Origin: Chrysoporthe austroafricana
Taxonomy: Eukaryota; Ascomycota; Sordariomycetes; Diaporthales; Cryphonectriaceae
Assembly (NCBI GenBank): GCA_001051155.2
Contig: JYIP02000017.1
Location: 2,501-66,500, forward strand
Length of the DNA stretch: 64,000 bases
Reading direction: 5' to 3'
Shown here: positions 32,567 to 43,551 of the stretch, in pieces
Numbering within the stretch: the stretch's first letter is position 1
Layout: every line of letters begins with the position of its first letter
Position numbers and translations under genes: made by a program
The notes under the pieces: generated by a model
Told to the model about the DNA's origin: nothing
The model's database searches: none
What the model saw: only the letters and a program-made list of their open reading frames with translations

Positions 32567-33233
32567 TCAGCCTTTACACTGGGGCAAATTGGTCGGGCAC
32601 GGCTCGCTCGGGGTCGGGCAAGGATCGCTTGGTGTCTCCTCCGTATTGCACGCCGAAGAGTAAACCACGTTGATGTTAGTACCGTCACCAAAGACATATT
32701 GTCCAGAAAGTCCGTCGCTCGACTGGTCGGTGCAGCAGTCATCGATGAGCTGCTGGGCCCAGTAGGCGACTTCGGTACAGTTTTTCGTCACGGGCTGGTC
32801 TGTATTATCCTGCGGCAAGAACGCATCGTTTAGAATAGGGCGGAAGAATAACATCGACAGGTTCGACTTACATTACAAAGCTGTTGGCATCAAAACGTTG
32901 TTAGCAACTGCCAGACTGCTAGCCCGGGTAGACGTATTCACTAACCATGAATTGAGTATTGCTCGTAGGGTCGCAAGCCAGTCCTATGCACGGGGACACA
33001 ACCTCGCCCAGCCTCTTTCCAGGAACAGTGAAGCGTGTGCCCCATAGATTATGGGAGCATTCGGCTAGCTGGCCCTGAAGGCTTTGAGCTGCAGATCTAA
33101 GGCCATCATACCAGATACCGCAATGCAGTGAGGGGCTCGCGCGAGGCTCAAGGCCGGTCGTGAGAGTGACATCGGAAAGGCTGTCAGGCAGCGCCCATAC
33201 CACGTACAGGTAAAGGAGGAGGGTGAAAATCAT
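32567..33233 (-). CDS. Small secreted cysteine-rich protein with predicted 9-nt microexon
   Basis: Predicted as three exons: 33233-32946, 32880-32872 (nine bases coding Leu-Cys-Asn) and 32809-32567, for 179 residues. The N-terminus MIFTLLLYLYVVWALPDSLS is a signal peptide. The mature part has about a dozen cysteines and an odd Pro-Cys-Pro-rich tail (DPCPTPSEPCPTNLPQC). Both introns around the microexon have their own GTTAGT/GTAAGT donor, branch-like GCTAAC/CTAAAC and CAG acceptor, which is why I favour the microexon; skipping it also keeps frame and would remove one cysteine. No family recognised; the length and cysteine content fit secreted fungal proteins of unknown role. It is close to the second carboxylesterase gene, same strand. 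Confidence 0.65.
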
Positions 33234-33585
33234 TATGAAGTCGTTTGCTTTGTCGATATTGCGTCAAAGTCTCGTTGACTTTTGGTGGTGTAGTGGTTTG
33301 AGAAATCGGCTTGGTGCTAAGTTTCAACGAGTCTAGGCATCGTTTGTAGAAAGGGCGATGTTAAAATAGTAATGTCCAATAATCACGGCTGTGACAAATT
33401 TGTAGGTGACAGTCGTGACTTGGTTAGTCAGAAGCACAGAGAAAAAATTTTGCGTCACTTGTTGGACTTTAAGCGCTTGCAAATGCAAGCATGTGACACA
33501 CTGGTTGGTGTTTTCAACTAAGACACCGCTTCAAAGGACTAAAGTAATAGCAACGCACATGTATAGCCTACTAAGTCAAGCTACC
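33234..33585. other. Intergenic region
   Basis: 352 bases upstream of the small secreted protein and downstream of the carboxylesterase. Nothing recognisable. Confidence 0.4.
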
Positions 33586-35350
33586 TTAAGGTGTCGTGAT
33601 CAGAGTGACGCCGGACTCATAGCACGCCCCCTCCAAACTCGCATTATTGCCACTCACATACTGCAACACCTGTCCATCTGCCCCGAATCTCGCAGCAGTA
33701 CCTCCATCCTCATCATCAGTCTCATATGTCGGCCATCCCAAGTCGCTCAGCCCATTATCTGGGTCTTTGACGAACGCGACGAGAAGATCCTGCATCTTGT
33801 GGCACGTTTCCACCTCCAGCTGGCTCACGGCGCCTGGCGCGATGGGCCACGTACCAAAGAGCATATAGAGGTCGCTGTAGTGATATGCGCCGAGCCACGG
33901 CACACCGCCGTCGATATTGGAGAAGCTGCCGGCCCACTGGTACCGCCACGTCTTGAGGTTGGGACTCGGCCCTGTGCCGTTCTGGTACAGGCTGTTGCGA
34001 AGCACGGAGGTGTTGTGCGCAGCACACGCGGTGGACAGCGTTACGGTGTTGACGGCCTGCTCGGAGGGTCCGGCTGTGTAGTTATCGATGGGATAGGCTA
34101 CGAGAGCGGACCCCTCGCGCGCCGTGGTGCCGATGAGCTTGGGGAGGGGAGCGATGCGGTTGTCAGCATATGCGGCCGGGAAGTCACCCAGGACGAATTT
34201 GTTGTCGGCTGCGAAAGGAGGGTCAGCGCTCTTGTCAGAAACATTACATTAGACTAAAGATATTGTGAGACTTACGTCGGCGAGTGAAGGAAATAGCCGG
34301 TTGAGAGGTGTTCACCAGCGAGGAATTGTCTTGATACTGGCCTATAAAGTTCTCGATCCGCGGATAGGGCACATGCCTCATGCACTCCAGCTCCGTCTGC
34401 GCGTCATCGAAATCGCAGCCCAGGTTCTTCGCAACAAAGGAGAAGTTCGAACCCGAGTAATCCGAATTCAGTGAATGGCCAATGGCGAAGCCAGAGCTAG
34501 AGATCGATGCCCTGACGATCGGGTTGTCAGGATACGCGAAAAGGTACATATCGGTCGCACTCGCCCCAGCCGACTGACCCCAGAGGGTGATCTTGCTTGG
34601 GTCACCGCCGAAAGCGCCAATGTTTTCATAAACCCACTCAACGGCTAGGCGCTGGTCCTGCAGACCAAAGTTGGTCGAGTTTTCGAGCCCCTTGGCGTTT
34701 GGGAACGAGAAAACATTGACCCGGTAGTTTGTCGTCACGACGATCATACCGCCCGCCTCCTGCGAGCGGTTGACCAGGCTCGGCGGCAGCTGTGTGGGAA
34801 TATTCACGCCGCCTGTGACGTCGCCACCGCCGGTCAGGAAGTGCAACACGGGTAATCTCGATTCTGGCGTCGCGTTGGCGGGCGTCCATATGCCGAGCGA
34901 CAGACAGTCCTCAGCCGAGTTCTGGGCCACCTGTCCCGCCAGGAGGGACTCCCCATAGTTCACGACGAGATTGCCGGTGATGTTCAGGGCCCACGCAGTT
35001 GGGATGGCGGAGACATACTGCGCGCATGCAGGACCGAAGACCGTCGAGTCGATGAGCTCGGACGAGGAGTCCAGCGGCGACGGGGGTGCCCAGCGGCGAC
35101 TACCCGTTGGCGGCTGTGACGAGTGTTAGTCTGGACCTCTGACAAGTGGGATAGGCTTCCTCACCTTAGCATATGGGACATATTTGAACTGCCTGACGTC
35201 TGGGTACGTGTCGTTAAGGTCGCCGACGAAAGTGCCCGTGCGAGTCGTGACGGTGAGGTTTGAAGAGGCGACACTGAGCACGTCTTCATATTGGTACCCT
35301 CGTGCCAGAGGCAGGCCATACGACAGCACGACGCAGAGTAAGCCTCTCAT
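33586..35350 (-). CDS. Secreted type-B carboxylesterase/lipase (second copy)
   Basis: Three exons, 35350-35165, 35113-34276 and 34208-33586, give 548 residues; introns are 51 and 67 nt with GTGAGG and GTAAGT donors. A signal peptide (MRGLLCVVLSYGLPLARG) is followed by FKYVPYAK/PPTGSRRW, EDCLSLGIWTPANAT, the TGGGDVTGG oxyanion loop, and GQSAG with Ser243; the C-terminal His lies in GAYHYSDL. It is related to the gene at 8174-9877 over most of its length, sharing the C-terminal RFGADGQV-like end, but the two differ in intron positions, so the split is old. In the oxyanion loop the usual YGGGF is changed to LTGGGDV, which is within family variation. Substrate unknown. Confidence 0.92.
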
Positions 35351-36875
35351 GGTGGTCAAGATGAGTGTTGATCTCCTACGTTACTGACAGTACAGACTCA
35401 CACAATTACATATTAGCAACACACGACCACGGAGTTCTATGTACTTATACACATCACAACTCCCCCCAATCTGAGCGGGACTAACGGGATCAACGGTAGA
35501 CCATGATGAACTAAGTGAATTGCTTCCCCGCCGCCCGGACGATGGCGAGAGGAGGTAACACCACAATGGATCATGAAAGCTGACCTAGTGGATGCCCACT
35601 GTGGGGAAGTCGTCACATGGGCAGGGGACTTTTCCTGGAAGCGACGAAGCTTCGCTGCAGAGAGTCGGCCCGTGGGAAGCAAGAGTGCCACAACGTCATT
35701 GCCAAGTGTCTTTGAAGAGCTCGATGAAAGACGGTGTACCGAGGATCGTGGTCGACTGCACGAAATGATGCGGGGAAGGTCGTGTAGATGGCGCGCCGGC
35801 GCCCCATGGGGAGACAAATTGTGGGCGGGATCCCGGCCATCTCGGAGGAGCTCGCCTCGGAGGCGAGCTCGGGTCGAGGCCGGGCTGCGGGATGCTGGCC
35901 GGGGCATCTGGCGCCCGAACACTGCGCAAATCCCCCGTGCTCACAAGAGACTAGAGACTATGGCAGACTAGCTGAAGCCGATGGGCTCCTAGAACACAAC
36001 GGTTATCGCTGCTCTCAGACATGTCTCGGGCGATCTCTTGCTCGAATGTTTCAATACTTAGATAGCGGTGTAAACCCTGCTATAAGCGTATTACTCACTT
36101 ATTGTGCCTCGCGCTAGAGCGTGCGCCTCGAGACCGAGCAGCTTCGAGTTCAAGTGGTTCGATGAGCTGCCTATCTCTCAAGTCCGCCCGTGTCTTTAGG
36201 CGCCCATGACTAGTTGCGCGACGAAGGCTACTGTGGCAGCGTCCCGCGACGTGCCGTTCTGCGGTTGCAACTTCAAGCTCCTAGCTGCAGAAGCGGTAGC
36301 GACACCTCCGGCACCGCCCGAACCTTGTGTCTGGACAGTGGAGGGGAAACATGCGAAAGCCTGGCTGCTGGCACCATGCTGCTCGCGGAAAGAGTCCGAG
36401 TTTGGCCATCGAAGATCTGGGCTAACTGAGAAGTCCGTTGGCGTGCGAAGGTCGGAAATGGACTTGAGCACATGCAAAGCGTGACATAGTAACTCACGGT
36501 ATTACTCTTTGGTCGCACGGTACGAATCATGCCATAAAAATAGAATTGCAACAGGAAAAACCAAAAAGAAACAAACAAACAAACAAACAAACAAACAGAA
36601 GAAGAAGAAAAAAAAGGAAAAAAGAGAAAACGAGCAATGATACACTGATCCCCGTAGCCTTTAATGAGTGATGCACCAGACCCAAGAACGACTCCTCGCT
36701 AAGCCCCGAGCCTTCCCAAACATACCTGAAGTCCGCAGTCCAATACCCAAGAGCTCATATGCAAAAGTCAACGCCTTCAACGCCTTTGCAGTTATCAATA
36801 CGAAAAATGACCCGGATCGCTGAGCCAGCAGCTCCACAATATCACACTCCTACACACCTGTCATCGAAACCCTGA
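35351..36875. other. Intergenic region, no gene seen
   Basis: 1.5 kb. ORFs of 130-160 codons at 35437-35971 lie opposite each other in GC-rich sequence and look like chance. A near-palindrome GAGCTCGCCTC/GGAGGCGAGCTC lies around 35849-35871. An AAAC microsatellite is listed separately. Confidence 0.45.
36569..36597. repeat. (AAAC)n microsatellite followed by a purine tract
   Basis: About seven uninterrupted AAAC units, followed to about 36630 by GAAGAAGAAG and A/G-only sequence. Confidence 0.95.
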
Positions 36876-37652
36876 TTAAAGCTGAGGGATCTCGGTAAAG
36901 CCCGGAGTAGCGGCATCCGATCGGACAACCTTCAACAAAGTGGTCGGCAGCTCCACTCGCTTGTTTCTGCGCTCCTTCAGGATGTTCTTCACCTTCTCCT
37001 TGGCCTTATCCCACTCCGCCGTGTAGTTCATGTTCTCCAACTTGTTGATCCCGGTGTCGAGCTTGTCGCTGATTGCATTGCCGACCGACATGCTGAGGCC
37101 CTGGCTGACTTGCTGGGCAGTGTCCGAGACGGTCTGCTTGATGATGCCGGGAGACGACTCCGCCGGCTCAGATTCCGAGGTGGAGCTTCCATCGGATGAA
37201 GTGGTCGGAGTCGCCTTGGCGGGTGCGCTCTCGGACTCAGTCTCTGCCGCGGCCGCGGCCGATGTTGTCTCTGCCTTAGTAGTAGGCGTGGCCTTGACGG
37301 TTGCAGGCTCCTCTGTCTGTGTCTCAGGCGCCTTCGTTGTTTTGGCTTTGGCAGATGCGGCCTCCTCCTCCTCCTCTGCGGCGTTGTTGTTGCTGCTGCT
37401 GCTGCTGCTGCTAGATTTCGAGGTCTTGCGTCTCTCAACGTTGCTAATAACATCGGCCTCAATGGCGCGCGCTACCGCACGAAGAGCGTCGCTCTGCGCG
37501 TCGCTCAGGGCGGAACCCTGATACTCGCGCGCCTCATGGATGCCACCCTCGGCCATCTCCACGCCGTGGATGTTGTCAACGGGGTTGGGCGAGGCGGCGA
37601 CGGCGAGTGCCGAGGTGGCAAAAATAGCCAGAGTGGCCTTGTTGAAGAGCAT
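36876..37652 (-). CDS. Secreted Ser/Thr/Ala/Glu-rich protein of unknown function
   Basis: A single 258-residue frame. The N-terminus MLFNKATLAIFATSALAVAA is a signal peptide. A charged segment and an ERRK basic site come first, then eight consecutive serines (from a CTG/GCT-type triplet run near 37392-37413), EEEEE, and about 80 residues of Thr/Ala/Glu/Ser-rich sequence likely to be O-glycosylated. A C-terminal helix-forming region (TAEWDKAKEKVKNILKERRN) and a second basic KR site near 235 follow; the two basic sites could be cut by a Kex2-like protease. No GPI signal is seen at the end. It could be a cell-surface or processed secreted protein; no family recognised. Confidence 0.65.
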   Translation of the reverse strand: MLFNKATLAIFATSALAVAASPNPVDNIHGVEMAEGGIHEAREYQGSALSDAQSDALRAVARAIEADVISNVERRKTSKSSSSSSSSNNNAAEEEEEAASAKAKTTKAPETQTEEPATVKATPTTKAETTSAAAAAETESESAPAKATPTTSSDGSSTSESEPAESSPGIIKQTVSDTAQQVSQGLSMSVGNAISDKLDTGINKLENMNYTAEWDKAKEKVKNILKERRNKRVELPTTLLKVVRSDAATPGFTEIPQL

Positions 37653-40600
37653 CCTGGCTGGAGCGGTGTCTGGTTCTGGGAATGCGTAAAGAAGGACTGG
37701 GTGCTCACAGAGCAGGTTGTTTCCCGTTTATCTTGGTGTGGAGTTGGTTGCGAAGTAGCGGTGATGCTGCTATTGCTGAGATGGTGATAATGATGATGAT
37801 GGGACTGACGAGAAAAAGAAGCTTGAAGGGCCAACAACATCATTATACTTATAAGAAATGTCATGGTGTGCATTCAATTGTGAGGCTCTGTGCGAGGCCC
37901 GGCCTGGTGATGGCTACGATAAGAAAATCATCACGTCGAAACCTGAGCCGGCTGCCAAGCAGAGAGACAACGGCCACTTGAAACCACAAACACCGTTCTG
38001 CGAGGCCGCGACAAGTGGATGGCCAATTGGGTTGACCGCATCCCAGAAACACTTGTGGTGTCGATTCCTGAATGGATGAATAAGTCGAAACGGGTCGGGC
38101 CCTCGGCCTTACGCATGCAGCTCGCGCAAGCAGCCCGCGACCGCAGCACGACAGGCACGTGAGCCCCGCTACATGTGTCCTCTGGCTTGCCAAGTGAAAT
38201 CGTGCAGGTTGTAGACGGGCTTGAAAATGCGAAGGCGCTGAGTAACGCGAGAACGCAACAGCCAAGCCTGATGAGTTGTGTTTTGGCCTCGGAGAGAGCG
38301 TCTTCGGTCTTTCATATGGTCGCCAAGCGTCGCACATCGCGGCGTCAGGGCCGTTCGGCTGAGCTGCTGACATACGGATCCACTCGACCAATCGTTTGGG
38401 AGCTGGATACTGAGTATTCTGTGCCTCACGCAAGAGCATTGCAATTTAGAGTGCCGGGAGGAACGGTCTAGCGCAAACCTTACTTTCGAGCACGTTCGCA
38501 GCGATCCGGGATCAAGAAGTTGTTCGTGGGGGAAAAGAGCAGAGAGCCACGGGAATAAGAAAGAAGGGAGAGAGTCAGACGCATCTGCACAGTTGTCACT
38601 CACTGCTGACGATTACGACGACTGCGCGAGTGCCGGTAAACGACGCTGACAAGACCCACAGAGGCTCCACAACTTTGATCTTGGTTTGTCTGTACCTGCA
38701 GCTTTCAACGGATCAGAGGTGAGGGAAAGACCCTACAAGCCTTCAGCCCTACGATCTTTCGTCCCCACAAAGACCCAATTGAATGGATACCTAGGCAATG
38801 CTGCTTTGATTCCAACATGTGGAGAAGACCCTATCCTGCTATATGATCTGATGTAAGCTTACCCAGTCGCAGACCACAGGTCGTCTCTCATCAGACGTTG
38901 GGGGCAGTGGACAGTCAGCACATGCGTGGGACTTTTATGAGTTTCAAAGTCCGATCTGAACAAGAAGGCGGAGCAATTTAAATGCTACCATAGTCCTCAC
39001 CTCTCTGCACTGCTTCTTCAGTCATCTTCCATGGTTTCTTTCCCCCAACAACGCCCATATCAAATGGCCAACGGATCGGACTGAAACAGTGAGACCTGCA
39101 AATCGTCCGTATTGCTCATAACTGAACGGCTGCGTCCAACAGGAATATGGCTCGCACCCCCCCCCAAGGTAGGGTGACAGTGGTGTTGAAAACGTAACTA
39201 ACAGAGACCGTGGTAGTGGGCCTGCCGAAAGTCTGATCACGGCTCAGATGGCTTGGCAGAAAATGAGGCCGTGGAGCATTTTCAACTTGGGATTTTCGCT
39301 GTGTATTATACAACGAAGCGTATTCTGTGACGGTCGTTGATAAACGCACTGAGCTGATGATATCTTCGTTAATCAATCTTTAGTTGGTCTACAGAATGCG
39401 TGAGTGCTCAGTATCTAGCACCGCCGACGACAGATCCAGCTCATTGTTCCAGGTCACCTCGGCAGTTCAGATCTATAGCTAGGTTGACAGGACCATGGCA
39501 AGCAGTGCAACTGATGAAATAGGTTAGAGCAACCAGTCGACTTGTTGTTGATGGGTTCCTGGAAGAGCACACACCACGTCACCCCTACCTAGTACGGGAA
39601 CCGCGGCGAGAGCCGGCGACGTGGAGAGGCTTCGCCAAGATATCCACCCATGCACAGCATGGTAGGCGATGATCGGCTGTTGAGAAAAGCTTGCGCGGCG
39701 ATCAAGGGGTGTATCAGCCAGACATAAGACAGAAGTGGCATCCCATATCGTGGTGGTGACATGAATCTATCTTCTCTATTCGTAATGAGTCCGGGACTTG
39801 GGGTGTTAAAGCCGTGTCATTCCAAGGGAACCACGGCTCTGCTCGTCGACCGATGAATTGTCAACAGATCCCTAGGTCACTAGTATTCTTTCTTTCGATT
39901 CCTAAGATGCCTGAGAAAGTTGGCTCATGCGTCGAAGCTCAGAGGCAAAACTATGCGAAGAGGATCTGAAGCTTGTTCAGTATAGGCTAGGGGAAGCCCG
40001 GAATCCTAGGCGACATAAGCGAGCACTTTACAGCTCGCATGGCGCTACAACATCCTGTCTCGACACCCTGGCTATCATGAAGCAGCAATGAGCGCCCTAG
40101 ACCACAAACACACACCGGCGGACCACGTACCGCTGTGCCGGTGTCGAACTGGAGTTCGAAGGATCTACTAACCCACGGCTTTACCTCCAAATTTTGGAGT
40201 GCTGATTCCACCCTGGACACGGATTGCGCATTGCTGTATTTTTTCTCACTGCACTTCTGCCGGCTGAATAGGCCCGGGGGAGCGGGCGGGCGACTGCAGG
40301 GGTTTCCAGACGCGCGTTGCATGTGCAGAACGCTGTGTCGGATCTTCCGGTGGTGCAGGCGGAGTAAATACCTTATTGCTCAAGTTTGGCAAGTCGCAGC
40401 CAGAAGAGACTGGTAATCAGACGTGTCTCGTAGCAACGGAGAACGTTCTTTGCCTAGTTGATATTCCGTATCTAGCACCACCCGCGGCCGGTGTGCATGA
40501 ATAAGAGATTAGCAAAATTGTCCGACACGAACAATGGTGGAAGAAATTGGAGCGGACATTGAGAGACCACAACCCAACTGACGCGAATCTCTCTCACAGA

Positions 40601-41218
40601 TTGATCGAATTTTGAGGTGCTCGAAGCAAACATCGGGAGCAGAACGCAGAGTCTTGCGCGCCGCATGCTGGTCTCGCCATTGGTACATAGGGACCGTCGC
40701 AAACATGCTCACTTGTCTATCGATCATTATGTCATGACACTGCCACTATATAAAATAGAACAATGGATGCTCGACTTGATGGCTGATGATCTATATCGAA
40801 TTCGTCAACAACCCTGGTGTCGATCCAGGTTTCCGACCCCTGCGGGTGTACACATGCCTGTCGAGTCACATCAAGGTGTCCAAGGTTCCTGCGAAACGAT
40901 GTATCATCTCAGGGATTTCTCCTTCCCAAGGCGTAAGCATGGTGTAGGCTGTTTGCGATCATCTCCTGGGGAAATGCCATTGCTGAGGACGAGCAAGTTG
41001 CAGAACCAGCACAATGCATGGTGCGCTTCGATGAGAAAGAAGCATGGAAAATAAAGTAACGGGGCTCCGCTCATCACGCCATCCTGTGGTTATTGTCTTC
41101 GCTTGTGTTGGCTCTCAGACCTGTCGGAACGATCCGTACTTAGATTTGACGATTATCCACCTAACTACTGGCAAGACTATTGAGACTGTGAGGACCCGAA
41201 GCCTCATAGCGCACTAGC
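37653..41218. other. 3.6-kb region without a recognisable gene
   Basis: The largest gap. The best frames (192 codons at 37861-38439 and 144 codons at 38169-38603, both minus; 145 codons at 40617-41054, plus) overlap others and show no domain, signal peptide or phase-keeping intron partners. A C-run occurs at 39158-39165. It may hold long regulatory regions, non-coding RNA or decayed genes; I cannot support any. Confidence 0.45.
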
Positions 41219-42542
41219 ATGGGGTCAGTCTTTTCGGGGGGCCAAGAGATACTGATCGGCATATGGATTCCCACGGTCATCGCTGGGCTTGTCCTGCTTC
41301 TCAGACTTTACTGCAAGCATGTTCGACAACGAGGCTTATGGTGGGATGATGCAGTCATATGTATTTCATGGGTACGTGTGCTGGCCAACTCGGCAAGATG
41401 GACGCGCTGAGGATAGAATTTGCTTATATTTTAGGCTCACAGATACTGCTCCTCACTGCCAACATCATCCAGACGGTCGAGGTTCCACTCGGATTTGGCA
41501 AACACCTGGACGATGTTGCCGCGAGCAACAAGCCCTTGCTGGGCCTGCTTGACGAGGTCACCGCGACGCTGACTATTTTTGCTGCTGCCTGGAGCAAGAC
41601 GGCATTTGCTGTCACTCTTCTGCGCATAATGAGCGGGTGGGCGAAGAAGTGTGTGTGGTTCATCGCCATCTCGATGAACATTTTAATGTTTGTAGGGGTG
41701 ATATTGGGCTGGGCGCAGTGCTCACCCCCGGACAAACTGTGGAATACCCAAATACCGGGTGCTTGCTTGCCTCGCAGTATTAGGTCTGACTATAACATAT
41801 TCTCAGGAGGTAAGGACATGTAGGAACTTTCAACTAACACCTCGGTCGGTTGCTGATCATCTATTATCATCGAAGTCTATGCCGGGATGATGGACCTATG
41901 TCTCGCAGCCCTACCTTGGACTATCCTCCCGAAACTACAGATGAAGACCAGGGAGAAGATTGGCGTCGGAGCTGCTATGAGTATGGGGGTCCTGTAAGCT
42001 GAGGTAGAGACTTGTCAGATATCCAAATCGATACTGATTAATCTCTGCAGAGCAGGTGGTGCCGCATTCGCTAAAAGCGCTGCAGTTTCGGAGTTAGCAA
42101 CGGGTGACTTCACCTGTAAGTTTACCAAAGTCAATAAGAGACCCTTCGGGTCATGTTACTAACTTGCCGTCTTGCTGTAGTCTACGGGGCACCACTCGTG
42201 ATCTGGGGCACAGTAGAGATCGCAGTCACCATAGTGGCCTGCTCCATCCCTATACTGCGAGCACTGCTGTCCGACTACAGGAACTCGAGGTATACCAGAT
42301 CCAAAGATGAAGTGGGAACCTCGACCAGAATCACAACGAATATGTCACGAAGTGGTACGATTACAGCTCGTAGTACTCGCAGGATGATGCAAGACCAAGA
42401 TTCGAACGATGCAGACAGCGACAAGATGATTCTCCACGGAGGAGCAGACAGGGGAATTGTGCGGACCGCCGAGGTCTGCATTGAATTTAGCGAGAGGCAG
42501 GAGGAGGAGCAATATGAGCTGAACCGCTTCGATAAGGGTTAG
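41219..42542 (+). CDS. Rhodopsin-domain (SAT4/Pth11-related) integral membrane protein
   Basis: Five exons, 41219-41371, 41443-41809, 41876-41993, 42051-42115 and 42181-42542, give 354 residues; introns of 71, 66, 57 and 65 nt keep phase. Several membrane helices are visible, starting with IGIWIPTVIAGLVLLLRLYC, then the family's GLWWDDAVICISW motif, ILLLTANIIQTVEVPLGFGKH, a helix after WSKTAFAVTLLRIMSGW, the FIAISMNILMFVGVILGWAQC helix with the conserved Cys pair, and YAGMMDLCLAALPWTIL. The C-terminal ~100 residues are cytosolic, rich in Ser, Arg and acids. The first intron is taken to end at the CAG before codon ATA (41443); the nearer TAG would break the frame. Ligand or role is unknown. 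Confidence 0.85.
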
Positions 42543-43551
42543 GCAGGGTTGATTATTAAAAGTTCTTCCAATTTACTCGTGTTTCTCAATACATCCTCAT
42601 AGGTAGCTGGGTCGTCCAAGTGGAATTCCGACAACACTCTTCATACTAATTAATTCATAGAGTATCAGCCTAAACATCCGACAGCTTGATCTATATGCTC
42701 GTCTGGTTGTCGGTCGCTGCCGCTACGAAGCGTATCAGGACATTTTTCTTCGCAATAATACCGTCGTCGCTCAGGCGCGATGCTTTCATCTATGCTCGCT
42801 GCACTTCAGGCTACTTTTCCCAAGGTCTCCACTCTGCTGTCTCATCTATACTCCGCATATTGCCTTGCTAGCATCACACAACAACAGACACGAATGATGT
42901 CTCCAGGACGGCCAACCACTTCTTGTGGCGCTTATAAGCGACAAGACTCATTGACTTGACACATCTGTATTGGGTAAAGTTGTTACATTGCAAAATGAGA
43001 AGAAATGTTGTCGCCCTTGGTTATGAACTGAAAAGTGAACAGCTTATCATGTCCAGAAAGCAATTCCTAGCCCGTGGTTTCGAATGACCAGTCACATCCA
43101 GCACGAAACGCTTGTCCAGGCAGTCTTTTCGTCAGCTTTGGCGACAATTCATATGCGATTACCAGTGAAAAAACATTTTCTCACGCACGGAAAATCCGTT
43201 CGCTGAATTGAGAAGCCGCAGAAGCAGTGCGGGCAATCCTGCAGGCGCTTTGCGCAAAGCACATGTACTCACTGCATATGTGCGCCAAACTAATGCATGC
43301 AGGAGGCGCCGTGCAATCTGCCGAGGCGAGAAGACCTCGTTGCATTCATACGTTTGTTGTCACAGATACATTCAAGGTTTGCCGTTGAGTGGGATTTGAG
43401 GCGAGTGGAAGCTTGTCCAGGATCTTGTACTCGCCCTGCTGTGCCTCCCGTCGGCAAACTGCACGAGGGCGTGCAAGTCAATGTGGAGATGACGAGATAC
43501 GTCCAAACAACGACATTGATCTCTTCGAAGCCATGATTTAAGACCAAGACA
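42543..43551. other. Intergenic region
   Basis: 1 kb. Short ORFs only. The right part is the likely promoter of the poly-Glu protein gene; if that gene starts at a later ATG the promoter extends to about 43770. Confidence 0.45.

Noticed and set aside
37861..38439. 192-codon minus-strand ORF
   Set aside because: No recognisable motif and overlaps another ORF in a different frame; not enough support.
41372..41434. First intron of the SAT4 gene ending at the TAG at 41432-41434
   Set aside because: Would shift the frame with the GTACGT donor; the CAG eight bases later keeps it.
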